Positions 9,573 through 17,350 of a DNA stretch of 64,000 bases are shown piece by piece. Numbering within the stretch: the first letter of the stretch is position 1; each line of letters opens with the position of its first letter. Origin of the DNA: Gimesia maris (GTDB taxonomy: Bacteria; Planctomycetota; Planctomycetia; Planctomycetales; Planctomycetaceae); assembly GCF_008298035.1 (NCBI RefSeq), contig NZ_CP042910.1, forward strand, positions 1,508,001 to 1,572,000. Reading direction: 5' to 3'. A program made the translations under genes and the position numbers. The notes below the pieces were generated by a model that had not been told where the DNA came from, made no database searches, and worked only from the letters and a program-made list of their open reading frames with translations.

Positions 9573-9992
9573 ATGAAGTTGGCCTCATGCCTGTTACTGC
9601 TGGTAGGTTTTTCTGTTTCCCTCGTCGGCTGTGGTGGGGCAAGTGATGCACCTGTGACTTATCCCGTTTCTGGAAATGTCACGTTAGATGGAGAACCTTT
9701 AACAGAGGGAGATATTATTTTTCGCGATGCTTCGGGAAAAGCGGCAAGCGCTGCCGGAAAGATTGAAAACGGATCATATTCCCTGACTGCAACCGCTGGT
9801 AAGAAATCGGTTGTGATCACTGCGACGAAAGAGATCCCGGGGAAAACCGTTGTTGGCGGCGCACCCGATGAGCCACCGGTTCCTGCAGTCGAACAGTATC
9901 TTCCTGCGGAGTACAATGAGAAAACCACTCTGGAAGCCGACGTCAGCGATTCCGGTTCAAATGAATTTAGCTTCGAACTGAAGAGTAAATAG
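9573..9992 (+). CDS. Small lipoprotein with carboxypeptidase-regulatory-like domain
   Basis: 139 residues. The signal peptide ends in a lipobox (SLVGCGG), so the protein should be lipidated at the Cys near residue 20. The mature part begins VTYPVSGNVTLDGEPLTEGDI, the beta-sandwich pattern of carboxypeptidase-regulatory-like/transthyretin-like domains common in planctomycete lipoproteins that neighbour DUF1559 genes. The ATG at 9573 is favoured because AGGAG lies 8 bp upstream; an upstream in-frame start would prefix 15 unrelated residues. A strong terminator follows at 10034. Function unknown. Confidence 0.88.
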   Translation: MKLASCLLLLVGFSVSLVGCGGASDAPVTYPVSGNVTLDGEPLTEGDIIFRDASGKAASAAGKIENGSYSLTATAGKKSVVITATKEIPGKTVVGGAPDEPPVPAVEQYLPAEYNEKTTLEADVSDSGSNEFSFELKSK

Positions 9993-10033
9993 CAGAGCTG
10001 ACGAATACCCAAGCTGGGAACAGCATTCAATCA

Positions 10034-10075
10034 AAAAACGGGAGTCGAATTCTTCAGAATCCGACTCCCGTTTTT
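10034..10075 (+). terminator. Strong intrinsic terminator after the lipoprotein gene
   Basis: AAAACGGGAGTCG pairs with CGACTCCCGTTTT, and the inner GAATTC/GAATCC bases extend the stem with one mismatch. The loop is short and a T5 run follows. It ends the DUF1559/lipoprotein unit. A-rich bases on the other side mean it could also work on the minus strand. Confidence 0.88.
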
Positions 10076-10080
10076 GTTTT

Positions 10081-10166
10081 GACCGTGTCCAGTTTTACTG
10101 CAGCGTCTCCGAGACTATTTGGACCATATATCATAGATCGACAGACGCTATGGTTAAATGTGCTGC
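10081..10166 (-). repeat. Dispersed hairpin repeat, copy B (inverted relative to copy A)
   Basis: Read on the minus strand it begins GCAGCACATTTAACCATAGC, runs through a ~35-nt variable loop, and closes with GGAGACGCTGCAGTAAAACT. The length is identical to copy A with no gaps. Together with copy A it brackets the DUF1559/lipoprotein pair in inverted orientation. Confidence 0.82.
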
Positions 10167-10208
10167 GCTCTAGATTGATTCGTTGAGAATTTCACTGCTG
10201 ATTGCCAA

Positions 10209-10430
10209 TTATTGTTTTTGGATACATTCACGCGTCAGGATGCGGGCCTGTTTGAAGGCATGTTTGATCGTGTAGGCCCGGGCTTCAACCTGCTCTTCCG
10301 TATAATATTTGCCATGGTCGCTTGCGGGGAGACCGGCGAGTGATAATGTCAGTGGCAGCAGATCGAGAAACTCACGATATCGTCGTTGAACATCGTTGCT
10401 GGCGTTTGCTGAATCATTCACGGAAAGCAT
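10209..10430 (-). CDS. Small hypothetical protein
   Basis: A 73-residue soluble, helical protein, not recognised (RRYREFLDLLPLTLSLAGLP, then EEQVEARAYTIKHAFKQAR). The composition is that of a real folded protein and the frame is free of the low-complexity pattern of a shadow. The ATG at 10430 has GAGGGAG directly against it, too close for normal initiation; the GTG at 10421 has the same motif 9 bp away and may be the true start. It lies between repeat copy B and the FHA protein gene. No function can be assigned. Confidence 0.55.
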   Translation of the reverse strand: MLSVNDSANASNDVQRRYREFLDLLPLTLSLAGLPASDHGKYYTEEQVEARAYTIKHAFKQARILTRECIQKQ

Positions 10431-10730
10431 CTCCCTCTGTTGACATCATAGATTGTGAATTCACAGTTTCAGAACAGGATTTATTATGGTGAAACCGATG
10501 GTGACGAAGCAACTGTCGCTACAGTACTCGCTGTTCGGTCAATCAACCACACCTTTGATCTTATTCTCTGATTCTGCCAAACACAATTCAGAAAAGCAAT
10601 GGGAAGTCAGGATTATCGCGTATGCAGTTGATTCGGGAACAGGAAATCCAGTTGAGAGCGTATCGCTCCTGCTGACTGCAGTGGCAATACCGGAGAACTG
10701 CCAGGATTGACTGTAATCACGCTCTCTAAG

Positions 10731-11591
10731 CTATTTCTCGGCTTCCTGTTTGTTCTTCAACCCGGTCTGTTCCGGAGGTGGCAGAGTGACAGGAGGTAAC
10801 TCCGGCTTGGCTCGTCCCTGTTCTTCTTCCTGGGGTTGAGGAGGCTGTTGAGGATAACCCTGAGGAGGCATTTGATACTGCTGCGGATATGCTGGCATCG
10901 GTTGTTGCGGATAGCCCTGCTGTGGATAGTATTGTGGTGGCATCTGCTGGTACGGATAGGGTTGCTGTCCAGGATGCATCTGCTGAGGAGGATATCCATA
11001 TTGTGGCTGTGGCGGGTAACCGGCCTGTTGTGCTGCCTGTTCGTATGCCAGTTGCGCCTGACGCTGTTGTTCTGCCGAGAGAATCTGCGTATCCCCTTCA
11101 TAAACTCCCGGACCAGCAGGCGCTTCAGCAGCAGCGGGTGCTGCATCTGTTTGAGCAGGAGCAGTTGAAGAACCTTCTTCTGGTGAGTGTACAGGAATAT
11201 CGAACACCGTGTCAGAACCGGTCAGAATCTCGCTGCCGGGAGTTGGTTGCTCGGCCACTTCGGGTTTATCTGGCGTTGTTGCCGCATCAGCGGTGTGTGA
11301 CATTTGAATGATAAATTCAAGTTTACCGATCTGGATCTGGTCTCCATGAGACAGCTGGACTTCACCCTTGATCCGTTTTCCGTTGACCATCGTACCATTG
11401 GTGCTGCCAAAATCGCGTAAACGGACGCTATATTCATCAACTGTAAATACACAGTGGTGACGACTGACCATGTCGCTGTTAGGTCGCAGATGACAGTCTT
11501 CTTCCCGGCCAATCAAAAACTTTTTGCCATTGATGGGGATTTGTTTTCCATCATGGCGACCGCCAACGACTTTTAACGATAGCTGCAACAT
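10731..11591 (-). CDS. FHA-domain protein with a long Pro/Gln/Tyr-rich tail
   Basis: About 286 residues. The FHA domain occupies ~1-95 (IGREEDCHLRPNSDMVSRHH, FGSTNGTMVNGKRI), which binds phosphothreonine peptides. An Ala/Pro/Glu linker and a repetitive tail (~170-265) follow, built from YPQQ, GYPQQP and PQYGYPPQQ-type units; the tail is probably disordered and adhesive. No catalytic domain, signal peptide or membrane segment is present. The ATG at 11591 is preferred: GGAG lies 9 bp before it, but only 3 bp before the in-frame ATG at 11597. It is likely an adaptor in Ser/Thr-kinase signalling; no kinase is encoded nearby. Confidence 0.85.
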   Translation of the reverse strand: MLQLSLKVVGGRHDGKQIPINGKKFLIGREEDCHLRPNSDMVSRHHCVFTVDEYSVRLRDFGSTNGTMVNGKRIKGEVQLSHGDQIQIGKLEFIIQMSHTADAATTPDKPEVAEQPTPGSEILTGSDTVFDIPVHSPEEGSSTAPAQTDAAPAAAEAPAGPGVYEGDTQILSAEQQRQAQLAYEQAAQQAGYPPQPQYGYPPQQMHPGQQPYPYQQMPPQYYPQQGYPQQPMPAYPQQYQMPPQGYPQQPPQPQEEEQGRAKPELPPVTLPPPEQTGLKNKQEAEK

Positions 11592-11597
11592 AAACAT

Positions 11598-12028
11598 TCA
11601 CTCCATAGGTTTCAAACAGAACACTTCAAAGCTCTGGAAGAGGGACTGGTAATCTGAAATTACCATCCGTTTTCCGATCACCTGGATTTCATTTTTGACT
11701 TTAGTTTGGAAGAAAAATGTGAAATGAACAAGAAACAGAAATGAGTGATTTACCTTATAATCTGAAAATAAAAGGGAGCAAATTACAATGCTCATCTGGC
11801 CCGCATTGTGTGGTTTGACTCACTTTCCGGTAAGTAAAAAAGCCACTACTTTTTCCGTAACACGAAATCTCAATGAAATAAAAGTATGTATTACATACTT
11901 AACGCTATCAGGCATTTGACGAGATGTCAATAACTATAAAACACTCATGCTGCATGTGGATAATTTATTAATAAACAATTAAATATCCTTGATTCTGATA
12001 AGTGTTGATGATAATGCTTTTAAGACTA
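11598..12028. other. Intergenic spacer with a 19-bp palindrome
   Basis: This 431-bp AT-rich spacer lies between the lipoate-transferase stop and the FHA gene start; both genes are on the minus strand. It holds the palindrome at 11882-11900. I see no small gene, tRNA or clear terminator, though the FHA promoter must lie here. Confidence 0.5.
11882..11900. promoter_or_regulatory. Perfect 19-bp palindrome, possible operator
   Basis: AAGTATGTA-T-TACATACTT is a perfect dyad with one central base, about 290 bp upstream of the FHA gene start. Both arms are AT-rich, which fits a regulator site better than a terminator, because no T-run follows on either strand. Confidence 0.35.
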
Positions 12029-12802
12029 TTATTTACGTGCCGTCCAGGCATCTACGGAATATTTATCTTTTTCCAGACTCTCCGACTGAGACAGTTCTTC
12101 GTCAGTCAGGATTTGCGACTCCAGCGGGATGGTCAGGGCCTGCGATATGGCCTGGCAAAAGTCTTCTGTCAGCGTTTTTAGAAATGCCCTCTGGTATCGA
12201 TCAGCCTGATCAGCCAGATTCAGCAAACCGGGAAATTCAGAAGCGTGTTCTGATGTCAGCAGTAACAGGCTGCCGTGCTGCACAATTGCACCGCGTCTTC
12301 TGCGTTGTGCGCTTCCCAGAATTTTTTGTCCCTGATAAACCAGGTCTCTCTCATCGCCACGACCGAAGCAGAGAAAGGGTTCAGATTTCGATCGGAATGA
12401 GACGCCTCGAAACTGAACCTGCAGACCATGCGCCGCCAGAATATCAATAATGGGCTGGTGGATGGCCACATAGAGTTCGGGTGGTGTTTTGGCCAGAGGA
12501 TGGCTGCCGGGGAGTGCGAATGAGTATGTGAGTTCATGGTGATGCAGAATCGCTCCGCCACCAGAGAGTCTGCGCACGCGAGGCAGGTCCTTCCAGATCT
12601 CAGCAGAGTCTTCTGCCTCATTTTTCTGAAAGTATCCCAATGAGATGGTGGGTTGATTCCACTGATACCAGCGTAATGTGCACCGCTGCTGATTTGCTGC
12701 TGATTCCAGTAGTGTTTCATCAATGGCCATATTCCGGCTCCCTGACAGAGGGGCCGGCTCAATCATCAGGCGACAGTGATCCGGTTTTGCAGAGTGGGGC
12801 AT
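12029..12802 (-). CDS. Lipoate-protein ligase / octanoyltransferase (LplA-LipM type)
   Basis: A 257-residue member of the biotin/lipoate A/B ligase family. The RRLSGGGAILHHHELTYS segment forms the substrate pocket. Near residue 140 the CFGRGDERDLVYQGQKILGS motif carries a Cys at the position used as the acyl-accepting residue in LipM-type octanoyltransferases, followed by QHGSLLL. It would attach an octanoyl or lipoyl group to a carrier such as GcvH. It sits 49 bp after gcvPB in the same direction, and GcvH is encoded upstream in the cluster, which supports that role. Ligase versus transferase cannot be decided from sequence alone. Confidence 0.88.
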   Translation of the reverse strand: MPHSAKPDHCRLMIEPAPLSGSRNMAIDETLLESAANQQRCTLRWYQWNQPTISLGYFQKNEAEDSAEIWKDLPRVRRLSGGGAILHHHELTYSFALPGSHPLAKTPPELYVAIHQPIIDILAAHGLQVQFRGVSFRSKSEPFLCFGRGDERDLVYQGQKILGSAQRRRRGAIVQHGSLLLLTSEHASEFPGLLNLADQADRYQRAFLKTLTEDFCQAISQALTIPLESQILTDEELSQSESLEKDKYSVDAWTARK

Positions 12803-12851
12803 GTCGGAATCAGTCTGTAGAGTGAGTCACGGGAAAACGGACTGGAGCTGT

Positions 12852-14321
12852 TTATTGAGGCTCACAACACTGCAGGATCGGATTGCGGGCGGCAACCACT
12901 TCATCGGGTCTCTGGATCAGCGTGCTGTGTGGTGCCTGATGCAGAAATTCCGGCTCTTCCTGGAGGATTTTAATAATTGTTTCCGCGAAGGCATCAAGGG
13001 TTTCTTTTGATTCGGTTTCCGTGGGTTCCACCATGATGGCCTCAGGGACTACCAGTGGAAAGTAAACCGTGGGAGCGTGGAAGCCGAAATCGAGCAGCCG
13101 CTTGGCAATATCCATAGCAGTAATTCCATTGGCTGCTTTGGATTTGGAAGCGGAGGCTACAAATTCGTGCATACATAAGTCGCCATTGGGAACAGGTAGT
13201 ACGTCTTTGAGAAGCGCTTTCAGGTAATTGGCATTCAGCACGGCGTTTTCAGAAACCGCTTTGAGACCGGCTGCTCCCAGAGTTCTCAAATAGCAGTAGC
13301 CCCGGACGAGGATGCCGATATTTCCGTAAAAAGTCCGCACGCGACCAATCGATTTCGCCGGAGTCTCCAGGGTGTATTGGCTGGCTTCATCGGCTTCGGA
13401 GTGATAGTTAATCACCGGACCTGGCAGGTAGTCTGCGAGGAAATCACGCACGGCAATCGGTCCCGAACCTGGACCGCCGGCACCATGTGGTCCTGTGAAG
13501 GTTTTATGCACGTTGAAGTGCATCATGTCGCCACCAAAATCACCGGGACGGGTATAGCCGAGGATGGCGTTCATGTTGGCACCGTCGATATAGACCAGTC
13601 CACCGGCATCGTGCACCATTTGTGCAATCTGCTTGATGTCTTTTTCAAACAGTCCCAGCGTATTCGGGTTCGTGACCATGAAGACGGCAGTCTGATCATC
13701 CAGGTGTGCTTTGAGGTCTTCGAGATCAACCAGGCCTTCTTTGCTGCTGGCGAGCTGCACACAGTCAAAACCGGCAATCGCGGCACTGGCCGGGTTTGTC
13801 CCGTGTGCACTGTTGGGGAACAGAACTTTAGTCCGCTTTTCGCCCCGATCTTCAAAATAAGCTTTCGCAGTCAACAGGGCTGTGAATTCTCCCTGTGCAC
13901 CGGCGGCGGGTTGTAATGAGACAGCAGGCAGACCTGCAATTTCTGCCAGCATTTCCTGCGTCTCGTAAAGCATGCCCAGCATACCCTGCAGATCAGCCTG
14001 GTTCTGGTAGGGGTGCAGATCCACGATCCCCGGCAGGCTGGCCAGCCGCTCATGGCGTTTCGGATTGTACTTCATCGTGCAACTACCCAGAGGGTAGAAG
14101 TGGGTATCGACGCACATGTTCAACGTCGACAGATTGACAAAGTGACGGATCACATCAGATTCAGTGACTTCCGGGAGGCCGGTAGGTTTCTCTGCCAGTG
14201 CTGAAGTCGGAATCAGTTCACTCAAAGGGCGTTCCGGAACATCGGCCGCCGGGAATTCGGCGCCACGTCTGCCAGGTTGTGAGAGAGCAAATAAAGATTC
14301 AGTGGCCAGTTTATTTCGCAT
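12852..14321 (-). CDS. gcvPB: Glycine dehydrogenase (decarboxylating) subunit 2, P-protein C-terminal half
   Basis: A 489-residue PLP enzyme subunit. PLP would bind Lys273 in the HFNVHKTFTGPHGAGGPGSG motif, which is diagnostic for P-protein. YPLGSCTMKYNPK near residue 77 is also conserved. With subunit 1, encoded 65 bp upstream, it forms the split-type P-protein that decarboxylates glycine and passes the aminomethyl group to the lipoyl arm of GcvH. Length is normal for the subunit. The split form is common outside proteobacteria. Confidence 0.96.
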   Translation of the reverse strand: MRNKLATESLFALSQPGRRGAEFPAADVPERPLSELIPTSALAEKPTGLPEVTESDVIRHFVNLSTLNMCVDTHFYPLGSCTMKYNPKRHERLASLPGIVDLHPYQNQADLQGMLGMLYETQEMLAEIAGLPAVSLQPAAGAQGEFTALLTAKAYFEDRGEKRTKVLFPNSAHGTNPASAAIAGFDCVQLASSKEGLVDLEDLKAHLDDQTAVFMVTNPNTLGLFEKDIKQIAQMVHDAGGLVYIDGANMNAILGYTRPGDFGGDMMHFNVHKTFTGPHGAGGPGSGPIAVRDFLADYLPGPVINYHSEADEASQYTLETPAKSIGRVRTFYGNIGILVRGYCYLRTLGAAGLKAVSENAVLNANYLKALLKDVLPVPNGDLCMHEFVASASKSKAANGITAMDIAKRLLDFGFHAPTVYFPLVVPEAIMVEPTETESKETLDAFAETIIKILQEEPEFLHQAPHSTLIQRPDEVVAARNPILQCCEPQ

Positions 14322-14386
14322 GGTATTGAATGCTGCTTCGAAATATAAAAATGAAACTTGTTAAGCACTTGTGTAGATCAGGACGC

Positions 14387-15742
14387 TTATGCTTTCAAAG
14401 CGTTGACCAGTTGATCGATTTCTGCGCGTGTTCTCTGTTCGGTAATTGCCACCAGCACAGCTGTCTGGAATTTTTCAGGAGACTGCTGAGATTCGAACCG
14501 GGATAATTCGGGGCCCAGGTCAAAGCCGGCCTGACGTGCTTTACGCAGCAGGTAATCGGCCCCTTCGGAGCAACTGACTGCGAACTCCTTGAAGAAAGAA
14601 CGTTCCGGGAACAGAAGCTCGATGCCCTCGACTGACGCCAGTTGTTCGGCGGCATAGTGTGCTTTCTGGCAGGAGAGTTCAGCGACTTCGCGGATCCCCT
14701 GTTTGCCGAGCAGGGCGAGATAGACAGCAGCGCGAATCGCGATCAGTCCCTGGTTACTGCAGATGTTACTGGTGGCTTTGTCACGGCGGATATGTTGTTC
14801 GCGGGCCTGCAGGTTGAGAACGTAGCAGCGTTTGCCGTTGCGGTCTACTGTCTGGCCAATCAGACGACCAGGCATCCTGCGGACAAATTTTTCGCTGCAG
14901 GAGAACAGGCCCAGGTAGGGGCCGCCAAACTGCAGGGGGGTTCCCAGCGACTGACCCTCTGCAATTGCGATATCTGCACCATAGTCACCAGGACGTTTCA
15001 GAATCCCGAGGCTGATCGGATCATAAGACACGACAGACAGGGCACCATATTTGTGTGCGATTTCCGTTAACTGCTCTGCTTCTTCCAGCGTACCAAAGAA
15101 GTTAGGATGCTGGATGACCAGGCAGGCGGTTTCTTCGTTCATGGCCGCATCGACGGCAGCGGGATCAGCGGCTCCATCGATACAGGGAACAATGACGACT
15201 TCGCAGTTCAAATGGGTCAGGTAAGTTTCCACTACCTGTTGGTATTCGGGATGCAGCGAACCGAGCAGGACCACACGTTTGTGTCGATTGGTCACCCGCA
15301 TTGCCATGAATGCAGCTTCGCTGACACAGGTTCCCCCTTCGTACAGGCTGGCATTAGAAACATCCATACCGGTTAACTGGCAGATCAGCGATTGAAATTC
15401 AAAAAAGGTCTGCAGGCTGCCTTGGCTGGCTTCAGCCTGATAGGGTGTGTAAGCAGTGTAGAATTCACCCCGGCGGGCAATTTCATCGACGGCAGCAGGG
15501 ATGAAATGATCGTAGGCTCCGCCCCCCTGCATACAGACACGAGTCGTCGGTCCGACATTCTTTGCCGCAAGACTGGTGACATGCGCCTGCAGTTCCATTT
15601 CTGTCAGCGCGGGCGGGATTTCAAGCGGACGGTCCAGTCGTAATTCAGACGGGATGGTGGCAAATAAAGCTTCCAGCGATTCGACGCCGATGGTTTTCAG
15701 CATTTCCTGCTGCTGTTCTGGTGTGTTGAAGAGGTAGGGCAC
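14387..15742 (-). CDS. gcvPA: Glycine dehydrogenase (decarboxylating) subunit 1, P-protein N-terminal half
   Basis: A 451-residue subunit matching the usual length. The N-terminus PYLFNTPEQQQEMLKTIGVE and the later FIPAAVDEIARRGEFYTAYTP are family features, as is the YTPYQAEASQGSLQTFFEFQ stretch. It is fold-type I PLP-like but lacks the PLP lysine, which is in subunit 2. The start ATG is at 15742, 180 bp after the gcvH stop codon. It forms an obligate heteromer with the gcvPB product. Confidence 0.96.
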   Translation of the reverse strand: MPYLFNTPEQQQEMLKTIGVESLEALFATIPSELRLDRPLEIPPALTEMELQAHVTSLAAKNVGPTTRVCMQGGGAYDHFIPAAVDEIARRGEFYTAYTPYQAEASQGSLQTFFEFQSLICQLTGMDVSNASLYEGGTCVSEAAFMAMRVTNRHKRVVLLGSLHPEYQQVVETYLTHLNCEVVIVPCIDGAADPAAVDAAMNEETACLVIQHPNFFGTLEEAEQLTEIAHKYGALSVVSYDPISLGILKRPGDYGADIAIAEGQSLGTPLQFGGPYLGLFSCSEKFVRRMPGRLIGQTVDRNGKRCYVLNLQAREQHIRRDKATSNICSNQGLIAIRAAVYLALLGKQGIREVAELSCQKAHYAAEQLASVEGIELLFPERSFFKEFAVSCSEGADYLLRKARQAGFDLGPELSRFESQQSPEKFQTAVLVAITEQRTRAEIDQLVNALKA

Positions 15743-15922
15743 AGTTCACTCGATCAATAACGAAAGTTTGGTAAACGCTGTTGGGATTATAGTCGCAGAA
15801 GAAACGTGGGAACTCTGTTTTATCCATTTTCCGAGGGGATTGAATGATTCGTCCCCCCTCAGGTCCGGAAATGCAGTGAACAGCATGTGAAAACCGTTCA
15901 TCACCAGAATTGCCAGTTGGTT

Positions 15923-16309
15923 TCAGTGTGCTTCAGACTCACAAAACTTTTTATAGTCGTCGGCGTTCATGCACTGGTCCAGTTCCGCGGGATTCGACAT
16001 TTTGACTTTTGTGATCCAGCCGCTACCAAAAGGATCATCCGACAGTGGAGACTGATCATCCACGAGGGCTTCGTTTGCCTCCACAATTTCCCCGCTGACA
16101 GGGGCATAGAGGTCACTGACGGCTTTGACACTTTCGACTTCGCCGAACACTTTACCGGCTTCACAGGTCGACCCGATTTTGGGGAGTTCAATATAAACCA
16201 GATCGGTCAATTGATTTACTGCGAAGTCAGATATTCCGACTGTTGCAATATCGCCTTCGACACCGATCCATTCATGCGTTTTAGTAAATTTTAAGCTGGC
16301 CTGATCCAT
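15923..16309 (-). CDS. gcvH: Glycine cleavage system H protein
   Basis: 128 residues. It is the lipoyl carrier of the glycine cleavage system, with the lipoylated Lys62 in GEVESVKAVSDLYAPVSGEI. The start is the ATG at 16309, which has AGAGGG about 11 bp upstream and yields the normal H-protein N-terminus (LKFTKTHEWI). The open frame continues 60 codons further upstream, but that part has no H-protein character. It is the first glycine-cleavage gene of the cluster. I looked for, and did not find, glycine-riboswitch core sequences in the 285-bp spacer upstream. Confidence 0.95.
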   Translation of the reverse strand: MDQASLKFTKTHEWIGVEGDIATVGISDFAVNQLTDLVYIELPKIGSTCEAGKVFGEVESVKAVSDLYAPVSGEIVEANEALVDDQSPLSDDPFGSGWITKVKMSNPAELDQCMNADDYKKFCESEAH

Positions 16310-16594
16310 GATTGCATAACCCTCTGTGTTATTTCTTTTCCCTGGAACTTGAACGGCTGAGACCCTGTAGAAAGAAGTCTTAAATTCCCTGATGACACAT
16401 CGTCGACGATACAGAGATTTGTTCCATTTGAAAAGGAATCGGTAAGGGAAATTCCATGACTCGTGCGGTATATCTGCGAGACTCGTCAATGCCGTCTTCA
16501 GCAGACAGGAACCCCAGGCGCAGCGAAGCTGTTAGAGGTCTGACTGGCTCACGCTGATGGGGAATATTCGTTTAGACATCGGGTGAAAAAAAGC

Positions 16595-17050
16595 TTAATG
16601 CGGGGGCATGTTCTCTTCTTCAACTTTGTGCAGTTTTTCCAGCCGCCGTGCGTGTCTGCCACCTTCGAATTCCTCTTTCAGCCAGATTTCAATCATGCGG
16701 TTGACGAGCCGGTCTCCCAGTAGATCCGCAGACAGACAGAGCACATTGGAGTCATTGTGCAGGCGGCTCATCTGGGCGGTGATATCGTCGTGGCAGGGAG
16801 TCGCACGCACTCCTGGAAATTTATTGGCAACGATGCACATGCCCATGCCAGTACCACAGATCAGGATACCACGATCAATTGCTTTTTCACCGATGGCTTT
16901 CGCGACTTTTACTGCGTAGTCGGGATAGTCGACACTTTCTCCATCCTCGGGACCATAATCAAAGGCCACATGTCCTAACTGGTTGAGAAGTGTGAGGATC
17001 TTGGCCTTTGTAGCAAATCCCCGGTGATCACTGGCAACTGCAATTTTCAT
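16595..17050 (-). CDS. rpiB: Ribose-5-phosphate isomerase B
   Basis: A 151-residue RpiB/LacAB family protein. The N-terminus MKIAVASDHRGFATK and the ILICGTGMGMCIVANK motif contain the catalytic Cys65 and the phosphate-binding loop. It interconverts ribose-5-phosphate and ribulose-5-phosphate in the non-oxidative pentose phosphate pathway. It sits 285 bp before gcvH on the same strand, so it may have its own transcript. Both start and length are typical. Confidence 0.94.
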   Translation of the reverse strand: MKIAVASDHRGFATKAKILTLLNQLGHVAFDYGPEDGESVDYPDYAVKVAKAIGEKAIDRGILICGTGMGMCIVANKFPGVRATPCHDDITAQMSRLHNDSNVLCLSADLLGDRLVNRMIEIWLKEEFEGGRHARRLEKLHKVEEENMPPH

Positions 17051-17238
17051 TGAAACTCTTTTGTATCAAGTGGCAAGAAGCTAATTGTAAATAGTGATAA
17101 AACCCTGATTCAGATGTTCGAAATGAGGTACCCCTGTTGAATGATCTCTGAAGTAGATCAGGGTTTATATCGACCCCGTTGCAGGTGGATTATCTATCGT
17201 AACAACTGAATTTATGACGGGTTAACATTATCTTCATA

Positions 17239-17262
17239 ATGGTAAGGTTAATGGTTTACCAT
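17239..17262. repeat. Short inverted repeat in the rpiB upstream spacer
   Basis: ATGGTAA and TTACCAT form a 7-bp stem with a 10-nt loop in the 300-bp spacer (17051-17350) between rpiB and the Sua5-phosphatase gene. The rest of that spacer is AT-rich and shows nothing else that I can support. It could be a weak transcript end or an operator. Confidence 0.3.
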
Positions 17263-17350
17263 CTATTATAGCAAGTGAGCCCTCGCAGCTCATGTAGAAA
17301 ATTGTGCTGGAAAAAAGATAATCGCAGACGGTGAGAATTCAGGCTGCTTA

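Noticed and set aside
10486-10710. 74-codon plus-strand frame between the small gene and the FHA gene
   Set aside because: No Shine-Dalgarno sequence, no domain and unnatural composition, so not called.
16310-16594. Possible glycine riboswitch upstream of gcvH
   Set aside because: Read on the minus strand, the spacer has no core GGAGAG / aptamer-like segments or tandem aptamers. I treat the region as an ordinary leader.
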